From assembly GCA_964577175.1 (NCBI GenBank), contig CAZNYC010000069.1, positions 1 through 21,148 of the forward strand: a stretch of DNA of 21,148 nucleotides, given 5' to 3'. Both the position numbers and the translations under genes were made by a program. This DNA comes from BS750m-G62 sp964577175. GTDB taxonomy: Bacteria; Planctomycetota; Phycisphaerae; FEN-1346. The notes beneath the pieces are model-generated. The model was not told the origin of the DNA and searched no databases. It was given only the letters and a program-made list of their open reading frames with translations. Numbering within the stretch: the stretch's first letter is position 1; every line of letters starts with the position of its first letter. Shown one piece after another: positions 6,517-13,277 of the stretch.

Positions 6517-7830
6517 TCACACCGTCCACGGCTCGCGATGCGGGTAATCGAGCATGGCGTTGGCGTCCGTGCTGTCGCCCGTGAACCGTTCCGTCTTCGG
6601 GTCCCAGGTCAGGGTCTTGCCCTGGTATTTCATGGCGACGTGGTGCAGGACGCACACGGTGTTGGAGCGGTGCCCCACTTCCGCGGGGGCGACGGGGTCC
6701 TTGCCGGTCCGGCAGCACGCCAGGAAGTTGCGCATGTGGTGCTTGCTCTCGTAGAGGCGGACGTCGTCGTCGGCGAGTTTGGTGCGGAGGACGTCTTCCG
6801 GCTCAGATTTCCACTTGCCGCGCGCCACCCACAGCCAGCCGCGGTCGCCGATGAACTTCACGCCGGCGCCGCCGTTGTGGGAGATGAGTTTCACGCCGCT
6901 CGCGTATTCGGCCTCGGCCTGGTACTGGAGGTGGACGTCGAACAGGCCGCGGTCGGGAAACTTGGCCGTGGCGCTCACCTTCACGGGCCCGCCGTCGCGG
7001 TCCACGCCGAGGGCCCACTGGGCGATGTCGTACATGTGGGCGCCCCACCCGGTGATCATCCCCCGGCAGTAGGCCTCAATCTGGAGCCAGCCCGGCCGGC
7101 CGAAGCCCTTCTGCGGGTGGACGCGGTCCTTGGTGTACGGCGCCACCGGCGTCGGGCCGAGCCACATGTCGTAGTTCAGGTTCTCCGGGACGGGCATCGG
7201 CTTCGGGTCGCCCCGGCCGCCGTCGGTCGGGTTCACGACCTCCACGGTGTGGACCTTGCCCAGGTACCCGTTCCGCACGAGTTCGCAGGCTTTGCGGAAG
7301 CGGATGTCCGACCGCTGCTGCGAGCCGGTCTGGAGGACCACCTTGCCGGCGCGGACGGCGTCGACGAGTGTCCGCCCCTCGACCACCGAGTAGGTGAACG
7401 GTTTCTGGAGGTACATGTGTTTGCCGGCCTCGGCGGCGGCCACGGCGCACAGGGCGTGCTGGTGGTCCGGCGTCGAGATGGTGACGGCGTCGATGTCTTT
7501 GCGGGCGAGGAGGTCGCGGAAGTCCTGGTACACGTCGACGGTGGCCTCGATGTCGCGCTCTTTGTACCGCTTCTCGGCGTCGGCCTTGGCGTGCTTGGCG
7601 CGGTTGAGGTCCAGGTCGCACACGGCGACGAGACGGGCCGGGGCCGACTCGTCCAGCCCCTGGTACAGGACGTTCCGCATGTCGCCGTGGCCCATGCGGC
7701 CGGTGCCGATGGCGCCCACGCGGAGGGTGTCGCTCGGGGCCTCCTTGCCCAGGACCGCGGCGGGGACCACGTACGGCGCCGCCGCCGCGGCGGCGGCCTT
7801 CAGGAACGTTCGGCGCGTCGGGCGAAACAT
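6517..7830 (-). CDS. Tat-exported Gfo/Idh/MocA family oxidoreductase with QKP instead of EKP
   Basis: A 437-residue protein. The Tat signal MFRPTRRTFLKAAAAAAA is clear. The nucleotide loop GTGRMG is at 42-47. The active-site motif reads Leu-Gln-Lys-Pro (Q142, K143, P144), with the usual glutamate replaced. The distal site reads RGMITGWGAHMYDIAQW, whereas the paralogues have YSGG before it. The block LNYDMWLGPTPVAPY and the terminal REPWTV place it with the proteins encoded at 115 and 14745. The start has AAGGAG 7 nt upstream. The substitutions suggest a changed substrate or cofactor chemistry, which is inference. Neighbours are a DUF6807 gene upstream (229 nt) and ThuA downstream (125 nt). 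Confidence 0.9.
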   Translation of the reverse strand: MFRPTRRTFLKAAAAAAAPYVVPAAVLGKEAPSDTLRVGAIGTGRMGHGDMRNVLYQGLDESAPARLVAVCDLDLNRAKHAKADAEKRYKERDIEATVDVYQDFRDLLARKDIDAVTISTPDHQHALCAVAAAEAGKHMYLQKPFTYSVVEGRTLVDAVRAGKVVLQTGSQQRSDIRFRKACELVRNGYLGKVHTVEVVNPTDGGRGDPKPMPVPENLNYDMWLGPTPVAPYTKDRVHPQKGFGRPGWLQIEAYCRGMITGWGAHMYDIAQWALGVDRDGGPVKVSATAKFPDRGLFDVHLQYQAEAEYASGVKLISHNGGAGVKFIGDRGWLWVARGKWKSEPEDVLRTKLADDDVRLYESKHHMRNFLACCRTGKDPVAPAEVGHRSNTVCVLHHVAMKYQGKTLTWDPKTERFTGDSTDANAMLDYPHREPWTV

Positions 7831-7886
7831 GACGGTCTCCTTCGCGAGGCGTCTTCGTCTATGTTATCTCGTACATGGGTTTAGGG

Positions 7887-8022
7887 TTGTCATTCTGAGG
7901 CCCGCTTGCGGGCCGAAGCCTGCCCTGAGCGAGGCGCAGCCGAGTCGAACGGGAATCTCGCCGCGGGTGTTGCTTTTCTGTTGTCCGCACGGCGAGACCC
8001 TTCGCTTCGCTCAGGGTGACAA
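7887..8022 (+). repeat. Family B palindrome, copy 4
   Basis: The longest copy. It has ttgtcattctgagg at the left and ctcagggtgacaa at the right, with the inner hairpin ggcccgc-tt-gcgggcc (7899-7914). Its middle is longer than in the other copies. It ends 38 nt beyond the stop codon of the DUF6807 gene at 8060. Confidence 0.85.
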
Positions 8023-8059
8023 TCTTCTGATCCATGTTACATGCCACCGCGCGGGAAGT

Positions 8060-9034
8060 TCACGAGCCCTCTTCGGCGGCATGGACGTAGTGCTCGTACG
8101 CCTCGGCCACCTTCCCCTCGGCGGCGTCGCCGCGATGCAGGTACACGCGGTACCGCAGCGTGACGGGCTTGCCGGGCTCCAGGGTGAACGGCTCCAGGTG
8201 CGGCCAGTTGGGGCCGAGGAAGCCGTAATGGCGGATCGTCCACCCGCGGGGTTTTCGCCCGGACGGCGTCGCGGGATGGACGAAGACGGCCCCGCCGCTC
8301 ATCGTCCCGCCGCCCGCGAACCGGGCCGACAGGTCCGCCCACGCGAACGTGCCGTCGTTCGAATCCTTCTTCTGGACGCCCTCGTCCGTGGTGATGACGG
8401 TGTCTTTGCGCGGGGCGAAGCGGAAACAGAAGCCGCCGTACCCCTTGCCCGCCGCCCCGAGGAGTTCCACGGGCCCGCCGACGGCCTCGAACTCCAGGTG
8501 GAAGTCCACGGCCCGGCCGGGGCCGGTCGCCGGGTGGATCGTCGTGCGGACCGTCTCCCGCCCGACGACCGTGCCGTCGTCCAGCACCCAATCGCTGGCG
8601 ACGTCCATGTGACCCGCCTCGGGGCCCACCAACCGCCGGAGCCACTTGCGATGTTTCTGGTGGATGCCCTCCAGGTGCCACGTCTGGACGGCCTTGCCGC
8701 GGGCCTTCATCCTCGGCCACATCCACGAGATGCCGCGATGATGGTAGTGGTCCTTCGGGAAATCGTCGGTCAGGACCGTGCCGTCGGGCGCGTGGACGGG
8801 ATGGCAGTAACACGAGCGCCGGTAGTGTTCGGGGACGCCGTCGGCGAGGCGGTCGGCGTAGTTGTACGCGAGGACGGGGTCGTCGCCCTCGAACCAGGCG
8901 AGGCGGCCGTCGTCGGGCTGCTTCTCGCAGCGGAGTCCGGCCCCCGCCGCGCGGGCTCTGCCGCAGGCGGCGAGGCCGGCGCCCGCGGCGGAAGCGGCCA
9001 GGAAGGTGCGGCGCGTCAGGCGAGAATCACTCAT
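8060..9034 (-). CDS. DUF6807 ('PmoA'-like) protein, Tat signal with lipobox
   Basis: A 324-residue DUF6807 protein. SRLTRRTFLAAS is a Tat signal, and LAAC at 21-24 is a good lipobox, so it may be a Tat-exported lipoprotein held at a membrane; plain cleavage further on is the alternative. The family core DFPKDHYHHRGISWMW is at 91-106. It corresponds to YTHHRGIYIGW in the protein encoded at 2160 and HKHQRGIWFSW in the fusion protein at 16230. The C-terminal half is beta-rich and ends in a PGKPVTLRYRVYLHRGD segment comparable to AGESLTVRYRILIKKGD in the 2160 product. The ATG has AGGA 8 nt upstream. The oxidoreductase at 6517 follows after 229 nt. Catalytic role unknown. Confidence 0.85.
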   Translation of the reverse strand: MSDSRLTRRTFLAASAAGAGLAACGRARAAGAGLRCEKQPDDGRLAWFEGDDPVLAYNYADRLADGVPEHYRRSCYCHPVHAPDGTVLTDDFPKDHYHHRGISWMWPRMKARGKAVQTWHLEGIHQKHRKWLRRLVGPEAGHMDVASDWVLDDGTVVGRETVRTTIHPATGPGRAVDFHLEFEAVGGPVELLGAAGKGYGGFCFRFAPRKDTVITTDEGVQKKDSNDGTFAWADLSARFAGGGTMSGGAVFVHPATPSGRKPRGWTIRHYGFLGPNWPHLEPFTLEPGKPVTLRYRVYLHRGDAAEGKVAEAYEHYVHAAEEGS

Positions 9035-9058
9035 GGGCGTTCCTAAGGCGGTCTGTTT

Positions 9059-9088
9059 GTGTGGCCCGGCCGGCCTTGCCCGGCCGGG
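9059..9088 (-). repeat. Family A hairpin repeat, copy 3 (inverted)
   Basis: gtgtgg is followed by the stem cccggccgg/ccggccggg (9065-9073 with 9080-9088) and the loop ccttgc. It lies upstream of the DUF6807 gene starting at 9034. Confidence 0.75.
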
Positions 9089-9148
9089 AGGATGTCCCGT
9101 TATTCCAACACGCGCTCCGCTGGCGCGTCGCGGCTAAAAATGCGTTGT

Positions 9149-9254
9149 CGCCGTTCGAGCCCGGTGCGGGAGCACCGGGTCATCCTCATCGGCCGTGGCA
9201 CATGCCAAGCCGGATGAAGAGGACCGGCCGCTCCCGCGGCCGGCTCGAACGGCG
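9149..9254. repeat. REP/BIME-like inverted pair of hairpins forming a multi-arm palindrome
   Basis: An outer 11-bp stem, cgccgttcgag (9149-9159) with ctcgaacggcg (9244-9254), encloses two perfect 8-bp hairpins directly abutting it. One is cccggtgc-ggga-gcaccggg (9160-9179). The other is ccggccgc-tccc-gcggccgg (9224-9243). Between them, 9186-9217 forms an imperfect arm capped by tggc-acat-gcca. The halves are inverted copies with the same flanks and loop but different, internally complementary stems. It lies 31 nt past the URO-D gene's stop codon. No nearby REP transposase is visible. Confidence 0.75.
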
Positions 9255-9284
9255 AAGGGCCCCGGGCTCGGACGGCGTTCGTCC

Positions 9285-10313
9285 TCAGTCGCGTGCGGCG
9301 TCGAGGAACGCGTCGATGTTCTCCGTGGGGACGCCGGGCGGCATGCCCCCGCCGCACGAGAGCACCAGCCCCCCCGTGTCGCCGGCGTCGTCCAGGGCGG
9401 CCCGGACGGCGGCGCGCACCTCCTCCGGCGATCCGGCGGCCAAAACGTCGCGCGGCGGGACGTTGCCCATCAGCGCCACCTCCCCGCCGGTCCACTCGCG
9501 CATCTCCGCCAAGCCGTGATCGCTCGAGAAGTTGAACAGGTTCACCCCGATTGCCGCAAGGTGCGGCGCGCACACCCGTCCCGCCGCATCGTTGTGGAAG
9601 AACCGGACGCTCACGTCCACGGCCGCAAACGCCCTGGCCAGGTACGGCTTGGCAAAGGTTAGGAAATCGTCCTCGCCCAGGAAGCCCACGATGTCGTCCA
9701 GCAGGAAGAGGCCGTCGATCGTCGGGAGCGTCTCGGCCTGCAGACGAAGCCAGTCGGCGAGGAAGTCCGTCACGGTGGTGAGGAGCGCGTGGATGCGGTC
9801 CGGTTCCGTCTTCAGGGCCATCAGGAACTCGGTGTTGCCCATGAGGAACGCGGCCACGTTCAGCGGCCCCCGGGCGACGGCGAAGCGGACGGCGTGGCCG
9901 GCCTCCTCGATGGCCCCGCGCGCGTGCACCAGCCGCTTCAGCACCAGCGGCGGCAGGCCGTGGCGGGCGGGGTCGGGTTTGGCGAGGCCCGCAATCGCCT
10001 CCGTGTCCGCGAGGACGGGCTCGGCGAACGGAAACTCGTCCTCGTGCCACACCGGCCGGGCGCCGAACGCGGACGGCTCCGTGCACATGCCGAACTCCGA
10101 CCAGAAGCCCGGCAGAAAGAGCACGTCCGGGAAGCGGTCGATGGCCCGGCGGTTGGCCTCCAGCCACCGCGCCTCGGAGGCGAAGTAGTCGAGCAGGGTC
10201 ATGCCCGCCCAGTTGGGCAGCCAGGGGCTGTCGATGATGAACGCGACGGGCACGGGGCCCGCGCCCTCGCCCGCGACGACCGCCCGCAGCGTGTCCCATT
10301 GGGCCTGGTTCAC
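9285..10313 (-). CDS. Uroporphyrinogen decarboxylase (URO-D) family protein, not hemE
   Basis: A 342-residue cytoplasmic TIM-barrel protein resembling the URO-D/methyltransferase family (PF01208), whose MtaA-like members move methyl groups between cobalamin and thiols using a His-x-Cys...Cys zinc site. Here the corresponding stretch reads FFHND (H240, N241, D242), while the distal cysteine is kept in LSCGGGMPPG (C320). The first cysteine is thus replaced by aspartate. GNVPPRDVLAAGSPEEV (283-299) is a typical late family segment. The GTG start at 10313 overlaps the TGA of the transporter gene in the tetranucleotide GTGA, implying translational coupling. No corrinoid protein is encoded in the window. 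Methyl transfer, or another reaction on a small metabolite carried by the transporter, is inference. Confidence 0.8.
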   Translation of the reverse strand: MNQAQWDTLRAVVAGEGAGPVPVAFIIDSPWLPNWAGMTLLDYFASEARWLEANRRAIDRFPDVLFLPGFWSEFGMCTEPSAFGARPVWHEDEFPFAEPVLADTEAIAGLAKPDPARHGLPPLVLKRLVHARGAIEEAGHAVRFAVARGPLNVAAFLMGNTEFLMALKTEPDRIHALLTTVTDFLADWLRLQAETLPTIDGLFLLDDIVGFLGEDDFLTFAKPYLARAFAAVDVSVRFFHNDAAGRVCAPHLAAIGVNLFNFSSDHGLAEMREWTGGEVALMGNVPPRDVLAAGSPEEVRAAVRAALDDAGDTGGLVLSCGGGMPPGVPTENIDAFLDAARD

Positions 10314-12343
10314 AGCAGCGCTTCCTTGCCGCGCTTCTTCCGGATGAAGTGGACGATGACGACCGCCGCCACGAAGGCGATGATCGCCCCCGCGCCCCAC
10401 CACCCGCTGCCGAGGAAACTGCTCTCGGTCTTCTGCCACGCCTTGTACACGCTGCCGATCAGGACGATGACGACGCCCAGGATCATGAGGACGTTCCAGA
10501 CCCACCGCTTGGCGCCGCGGGGCATGTTTTCGCCGAGCAGTTTCCGCTGGTTCAGCAGCAGGGCGAACGTGGTGTAGGCGATCGGGATGAGGATGAACCC
10601 GAAGACGGACGTCGGCAGGGCCAGGTACGGTGCGGCCCCGGCCCAGATGAACGGGCCCAGGACGCCGACGGCCGGGATGAGGCACCCCACCCGGTACAGC
10701 CACCCCTTGCTCGGGCGGTTGACGGCCTCGCAGATGCAGAATCCGTTGATGAGCATCAGGATGATGACGCTTGAGATCGCCATCCCCACCACGCCGATGC
10801 CGAAGATGTACTGGGCCACGAGGGGCCCCGTGAGCGGCTTCAGGGCGGTGGCCAGGTGGATGTTGTCGCGGCGGACGAGCATGGCGGCCATGCGGCGGTC
10901 GGCCAGCGACAGGTCGGCGATAAGCGCGTCTTCCCTGGCCTTGACTTCCACCGGCGTGTCGTCGGCGGTGGCAGCCGCCAGCGCCTCGCCGCCGATGTCT
11001 TCCTTGATCCGCTTCAGCGCGTTGCCGCGGTACGCCTTGACGGCGCTCGGGTCCGCGCCGAGGAGGGCGTCGCGGAGGGCGTTCCGCCTGGCCGTCGCGC
11101 TCAGGTCCGCGAACGCCGGGTCGTTCACTTCCTCCAGGATCTCGTCGGTGACGTGCACGGTGAGCAGTTTGCCTCGGACCTTCTCGTCGGATTCCTCGCC
11201 CAGGTACCCGTCGTCCAGGATGCCGCGCAGCCGCTCGCGCTGCGCCGCCTCGTCCAAAGCGGCGAAGGCCGGGCCCTCCACGACGCTCGCCACGGCGGGC
11301 AGGGTCTGGGGCTTCGGGAAGTGGACGGCCGGCGTCGTGTGGAACCGCGAAGCGGAGGCAATGATGACGCAGCCGGTGGCCAGGATGAACGGCACGAAGA
11401 GGCCGGTCGAGAGGTCGAAGATCGCCAGCCCGCGGAACGTCTTGTTCCACCCCTTCTTCAGCATCGAGTAGGGGAGGAGGAAGGTCATGTTGATGCCGAC
11501 CGCCGTCGCCGCCGCCGCCACCAGCGAATCCTGCTGGTCGGCCACGATCATGTCGGACCAGAACTGGCGGAACTCGGCCGACACCTCCTCCAGGTGCGGC
11601 ATGAACGAGTCCGTCGGCGACCAGAGGAGGGTGATGTCCGGGATGAAGCCGTGCCCGATCGCGCCCCAGTCCAGGGCGCCTTTGGCGCTCAGGTAGACCA
11701 CCACCCCGAAGAACGAAACGACGACCACGCCGACCATGGCTTTGAGGATGATGTCGAAGACCGTCGCGCCCCAGCCGCCCTTGTCGTAGAAGTAGACCAT
11801 CGTGATGCACAGCAGGGCGACCGCCCCGACGATGATGCCGTTGGCCGCGTTCGGCGCCATGACGTCGATGCCGAAGACGCTCGGCATGAGGTTCTGCCGG
11901 AACGCCTTGGCCGCCAGGGCGAACTGCGGCAGGGACCAGACGCAGTTGGCCATCAGCGTGGCGATGAGCCAGCCCCACCCCAGCACGGGATTGACGTGCT
12001 TGTTGATGGCCTGGAACGGCCGCTCGCCCGTCGAGAGGGTCACGTAGGCGATGGCGCTGAGCATGATGATGCCGATGATCATGGCCAGCGGCTGGAGCCA
12101 GAGGAGGCTGAACCCCGCCAGCACGCCCAGGTACAGGCTGCTCGAGAGGGACCCGCCGCCAAGCGTGATGGCGCTCTGGAGCCAGCCGGGGCCGGACAGG
12201 CGGACGTACGCCCCCAGGGTGGCGAGGCGGCCCTTGGCCTTGGCCTCCTTGATGAGCCGGCGGTCCGCCTCGATCTGCGGGTCCACCGTCTCGATGGTCT
12301 CGCGGACGGCCTGGTCGGTGTCGGGAGTGCGCTGGTTCGCCAT
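10310..12343 (-). CDS. Nramp-like membrane transporter with large soluble insertion and non-canonical metal site
   Basis: A 677-residue polytopic membrane protein, far longer than typical Nramp proteins (about 400-550 residues). GPGWLQSAITLGGGSLSSSL (51-70) aligns with Nramp helix 1, but the metal-binding DPGN is replaced by GGGS. The helix-6 region reads AVGINMTFLLPYSMLKKGW (281-299) without the usual MPH. Residues about 335-505 are hydrophilic and charged and lack membrane segments, forming an inserted soluble domain before helices resume at 507. The ATG has an AGGAAGG sequence about 7 nt upstream. It is translationally coupled to the URO-D gene (GTGA overlap). Transition-metal transport should not be assumed; the substrate may be a different cation or a small molecule. 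Confidence 0.8.
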   Translation of the reverse strand: MANQRTPDTDQAVRETIETVDPQIEADRRLIKEAKAKGRLATLGAYVRLSGPGWLQSAITLGGGSLSSSLYLGVLAGFSLLWLQPLAMIIGIIMLSAIAYVTLSTGERPFQAINKHVNPVLGWGWLIATLMANCVWSLPQFALAAKAFRQNLMPSVFGIDVMAPNAANGIIVGAVALLCITMVYFYDKGGWGATVFDIILKAMVGVVVVSFFGVVVYLSAKGALDWGAIGHGFIPDITLLWSPTDSFMPHLEEVSAEFRQFWSDMIVADQQDSLVAAAATAVGINMTFLLPYSMLKKGWNKTFRGLAIFDLSTGLFVPFILATGCVIIASASRFHTTPAVHFPKPQTLPAVASVVEGPAFAALDEAAQRERLRGILDDGYLGEESDEKVRGKLLTVHVTDEILEEVNDPAFADLSATARRNALRDALLGADPSAVKAYRGNALKRIKEDIGGEALAAATADDTPVEVKAREDALIADLSLADRRMAAMLVRRDNIHLATALKPLTGPLVAQYIFGIGVVGMAISSVIILMLINGFCICEAVNRPSKGWLYRVGCLIPAVGVLGPFIWAGAAPYLALPTSVFGFILIPIAYTTFALLLNQRKLLGENMPRGAKRWVWNVLMILGVVIVLIGSVYKAWQKTESSFLGSGWWGAGAIIAFVAAVVIVHFIRKKRGKEALL

Positions 12344-12385
12344 GCGGTTTCCTTCCTGGCTCGTGGTTTCGCTTCGTCCTGATCA

Positions 12386-12440
12386 CGCAAAGGCACGTAA
12401 GCGGCGTGCCTCACACAGCGGCACGGCAACGGCAACGGCA
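12386..12440 (+). repeat. CGCAAAG-type repeat (family C) with ACGGCA tandem hexamers
   Basis: cgcaaaggcacgtaagcgg is followed by cgtgcctcac, including an aggcacg/cgtgcct 7-bp inverted repeat (12391-12397 with 12405-12411). Three exact tandem copies of acggca then run from 12423 to 12440. It lies just upstream of the Nramp-like gene, whose ATG is at 12343. Confidence 0.65.
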
Positions 12441-12441
12441 T

Positions 12442-12498
12442 GCCTCGCGCAAAGGCGCCAAGCCGCAAAGAACAGCATGCATTGAGAAACGGCAACGG
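12442..12498 (+). repeat. Family C repeat, left bracket of the GxxExxY gene
   Basis: A 31-nt head (12442-12472) matches the inverse of 12980-13010 with one mismatch. A tail carrying aacggcaacgg corresponds to the aacggcaaacg within the first codons of the GxxExxY gene at the other side. The two copies therefore face each other around the gene. Confidence 0.7.
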
Positions 12499-12512
12499 CT
12501 ATTGCCGACTGC

Positions 12513-12965
12513 TCATTCGCATAGTCCGTTCACCACGCGGGTGATCCCGTCGCGGATCATCGATGCGCCGAAGTTGATCAGCAGACCTAGCCGCCGGTCC
12601 GCCAGCCGCAGGTACGTCAGCAGTTGTTTCTTGTGTACGGGCAGTACCTGTTCAACCGACTTGAGTTCCACGACGACCTTGTCTCCGACCAGCAGGTCGA
12701 TTCGGAAGCCTTCGTCGAAGCGGATGCCGTCGTATACGACGGGCACGCGCATCTGCCTGATGACTTGCAGGCCGGCAGCCTCCATCTCGTGGGCCATAAC
12801 GGTTTCGTACACCGATTCGAGCAGGCCGGGGCCCAGTTGTGTATGCACTTTGTAAGCGGCGTTCACGATTGCTTTGGCGATGTCGTTCTCGTTGAGCCCG
12901 CCGGTTTCGTTTGCCGAGCCCCTTGTGCCGGACTCTCGCGCCAGTCGTCGTTTGCCGTTACTCAT
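12513..12965 (-). CDS. GxxExxY family protein (PD-(D/E)XK nuclease-like fold)
   Basis: A 150-residue protein. The defining motif is G47-LL-E50-SV-Y53 in GPGLLESVYETVM. A PD-(D/E)XK-type core is visible as D90 in FRIDLLVGD and E100-x-K102 in VVVELKS, so a nuclease-like fold is likely (PF13366). The cellular role of the family is not established. Residues 1-23 are an extra N-terminal stretch overlapping a repeat (the codons for SNGK repeat the AACGGCAA tail of family C); the family normally begins near LNENDIAKAIVNAAYKVH. The ribosome binding site is weak (AAAGATACTG). The start codon lies within the 55-base sequence duplicated around the assembly gap, so the upstream region is uncertain. Confidence 0.85.
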   Translation of the reverse strand: MSNGKRRLARESGTRGSANETGGLNENDIAKAIVNAAYKVHTQLGPGLLESVYETVMAHEMEAAGLQVIRQMRVPVVYDGIRFDEGFRIDLLVGDKVVVELKSVEQVLPVHKKQLLTYLRLADRRLGLLINFGASMIRDGITRVVNGLCE

Positions 12966-13010
12966 CAGTATCTTTGTTTTTCTTTGCGGCTTGGCGCCTT
13001 TGCGTGAGGC
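12956..13010 (-). repeat. Left copy of the 55-base sequence flanking the assembly gap
   Basis: These 55 bases end exactly at the first N and are identical to 13111-13165, which starts exactly after the last N. They contain a family C repeat (rc gcctcacgcaaaggcgcc) and the ATG of the GxxExxY gene. An identical terminal overlap of this length is what two contigs from a k=55 de Bruijn graph would show. Confidence 0.9.
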
Positions 13011-13110
13011 NNNNNNNNNNNNNNNNNNNNNNNNNNNNNNNNNNNNNNNNNNNNNNNNNNNNNNNNNNNNNNNNNNNNNNNNNNNNNNNNNNNNNNNNNN
13101 NNNNNNNNNN
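13011..13110. other. Assembly gap of exactly 100 N
   Basis: One hundred undetermined bases, a conventional placeholder length, so the true distance is unknown and could be negative (an overlap). With the repeats on both sides it makes up most of the 312-nt interval 12966-13277, in which I see no gene. Confidence 0.97.
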
Positions 13111-13165
13111 CGTTACTCATCAGTATCTTTGTTTTTCTTTGCGGCTTGGCGCCTTTGCGTGAGGC
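13111..13165 (-). repeat. Right copy of the 55-base sequence flanking the gap
   Basis: Identical to 12956-13010. It begins with the complement of ATGAGTAACG, the first codons of the GxxExxY gene, with no gene body behind it. This supports it being the same DNA represented twice rather than a second gene copy. Confidence 0.9.
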
Positions 13166-13226
13166 GCCGCTGCTTTTGTGTCTTGCCGTTGCGTGAAACT
13201 GCTTTGCCTTTTGCCTGTTTGTGTTG

Positions 13227-13262
13227 TTGCCGTTTTAGCGGCTTTGCGCCTTTGCGTGAGGC
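13227..13262 (-). repeat. Family C repeat
   Basis: Its complement reads gcctcacgcaaaggcgcaaa, then gccgctaaaacggcaa, the same head-and-tail layout as the copies at 12442 and 12956. It differs from 16180-16214 at three positions. It lies 15 nt past the stop codon of the oxidoreductase at 13278. Confidence 0.7.
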
Positions 13263-13277
13263 CGCCTTTTGCCGTTC

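Noticed and set aside
2160..9034. Particulate methane monooxygenase subunit (PmoA) as suggested by the family name
   Set aside because: The proteins are soluble, exported DUF6807 members with no transmembrane helices, and no pmoB or pmoC genes are near.
9285..10313. Heme biosynthesis gene hemE
   Set aside because: The sequence belongs to the broader URO-D/methyltransferase superfamily and is coupled to a transporter, with no other heme genes around.
9285..12386. A single 1033-codon frame spanning the URO-D gene and the transporter region
   Set aside because: Only the left third is the URO-D protein. The remainder is an out-of-frame shadow of the transporter gene, which has its own clear reading frame.
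13111..13165. Second, truncated copy of the GxxExxY gene after the gap
   Set aside because: Only the first ten bases of the gene are present, within an exact 55-base duplicate at the contig end, which is better explained by assembly overlap.
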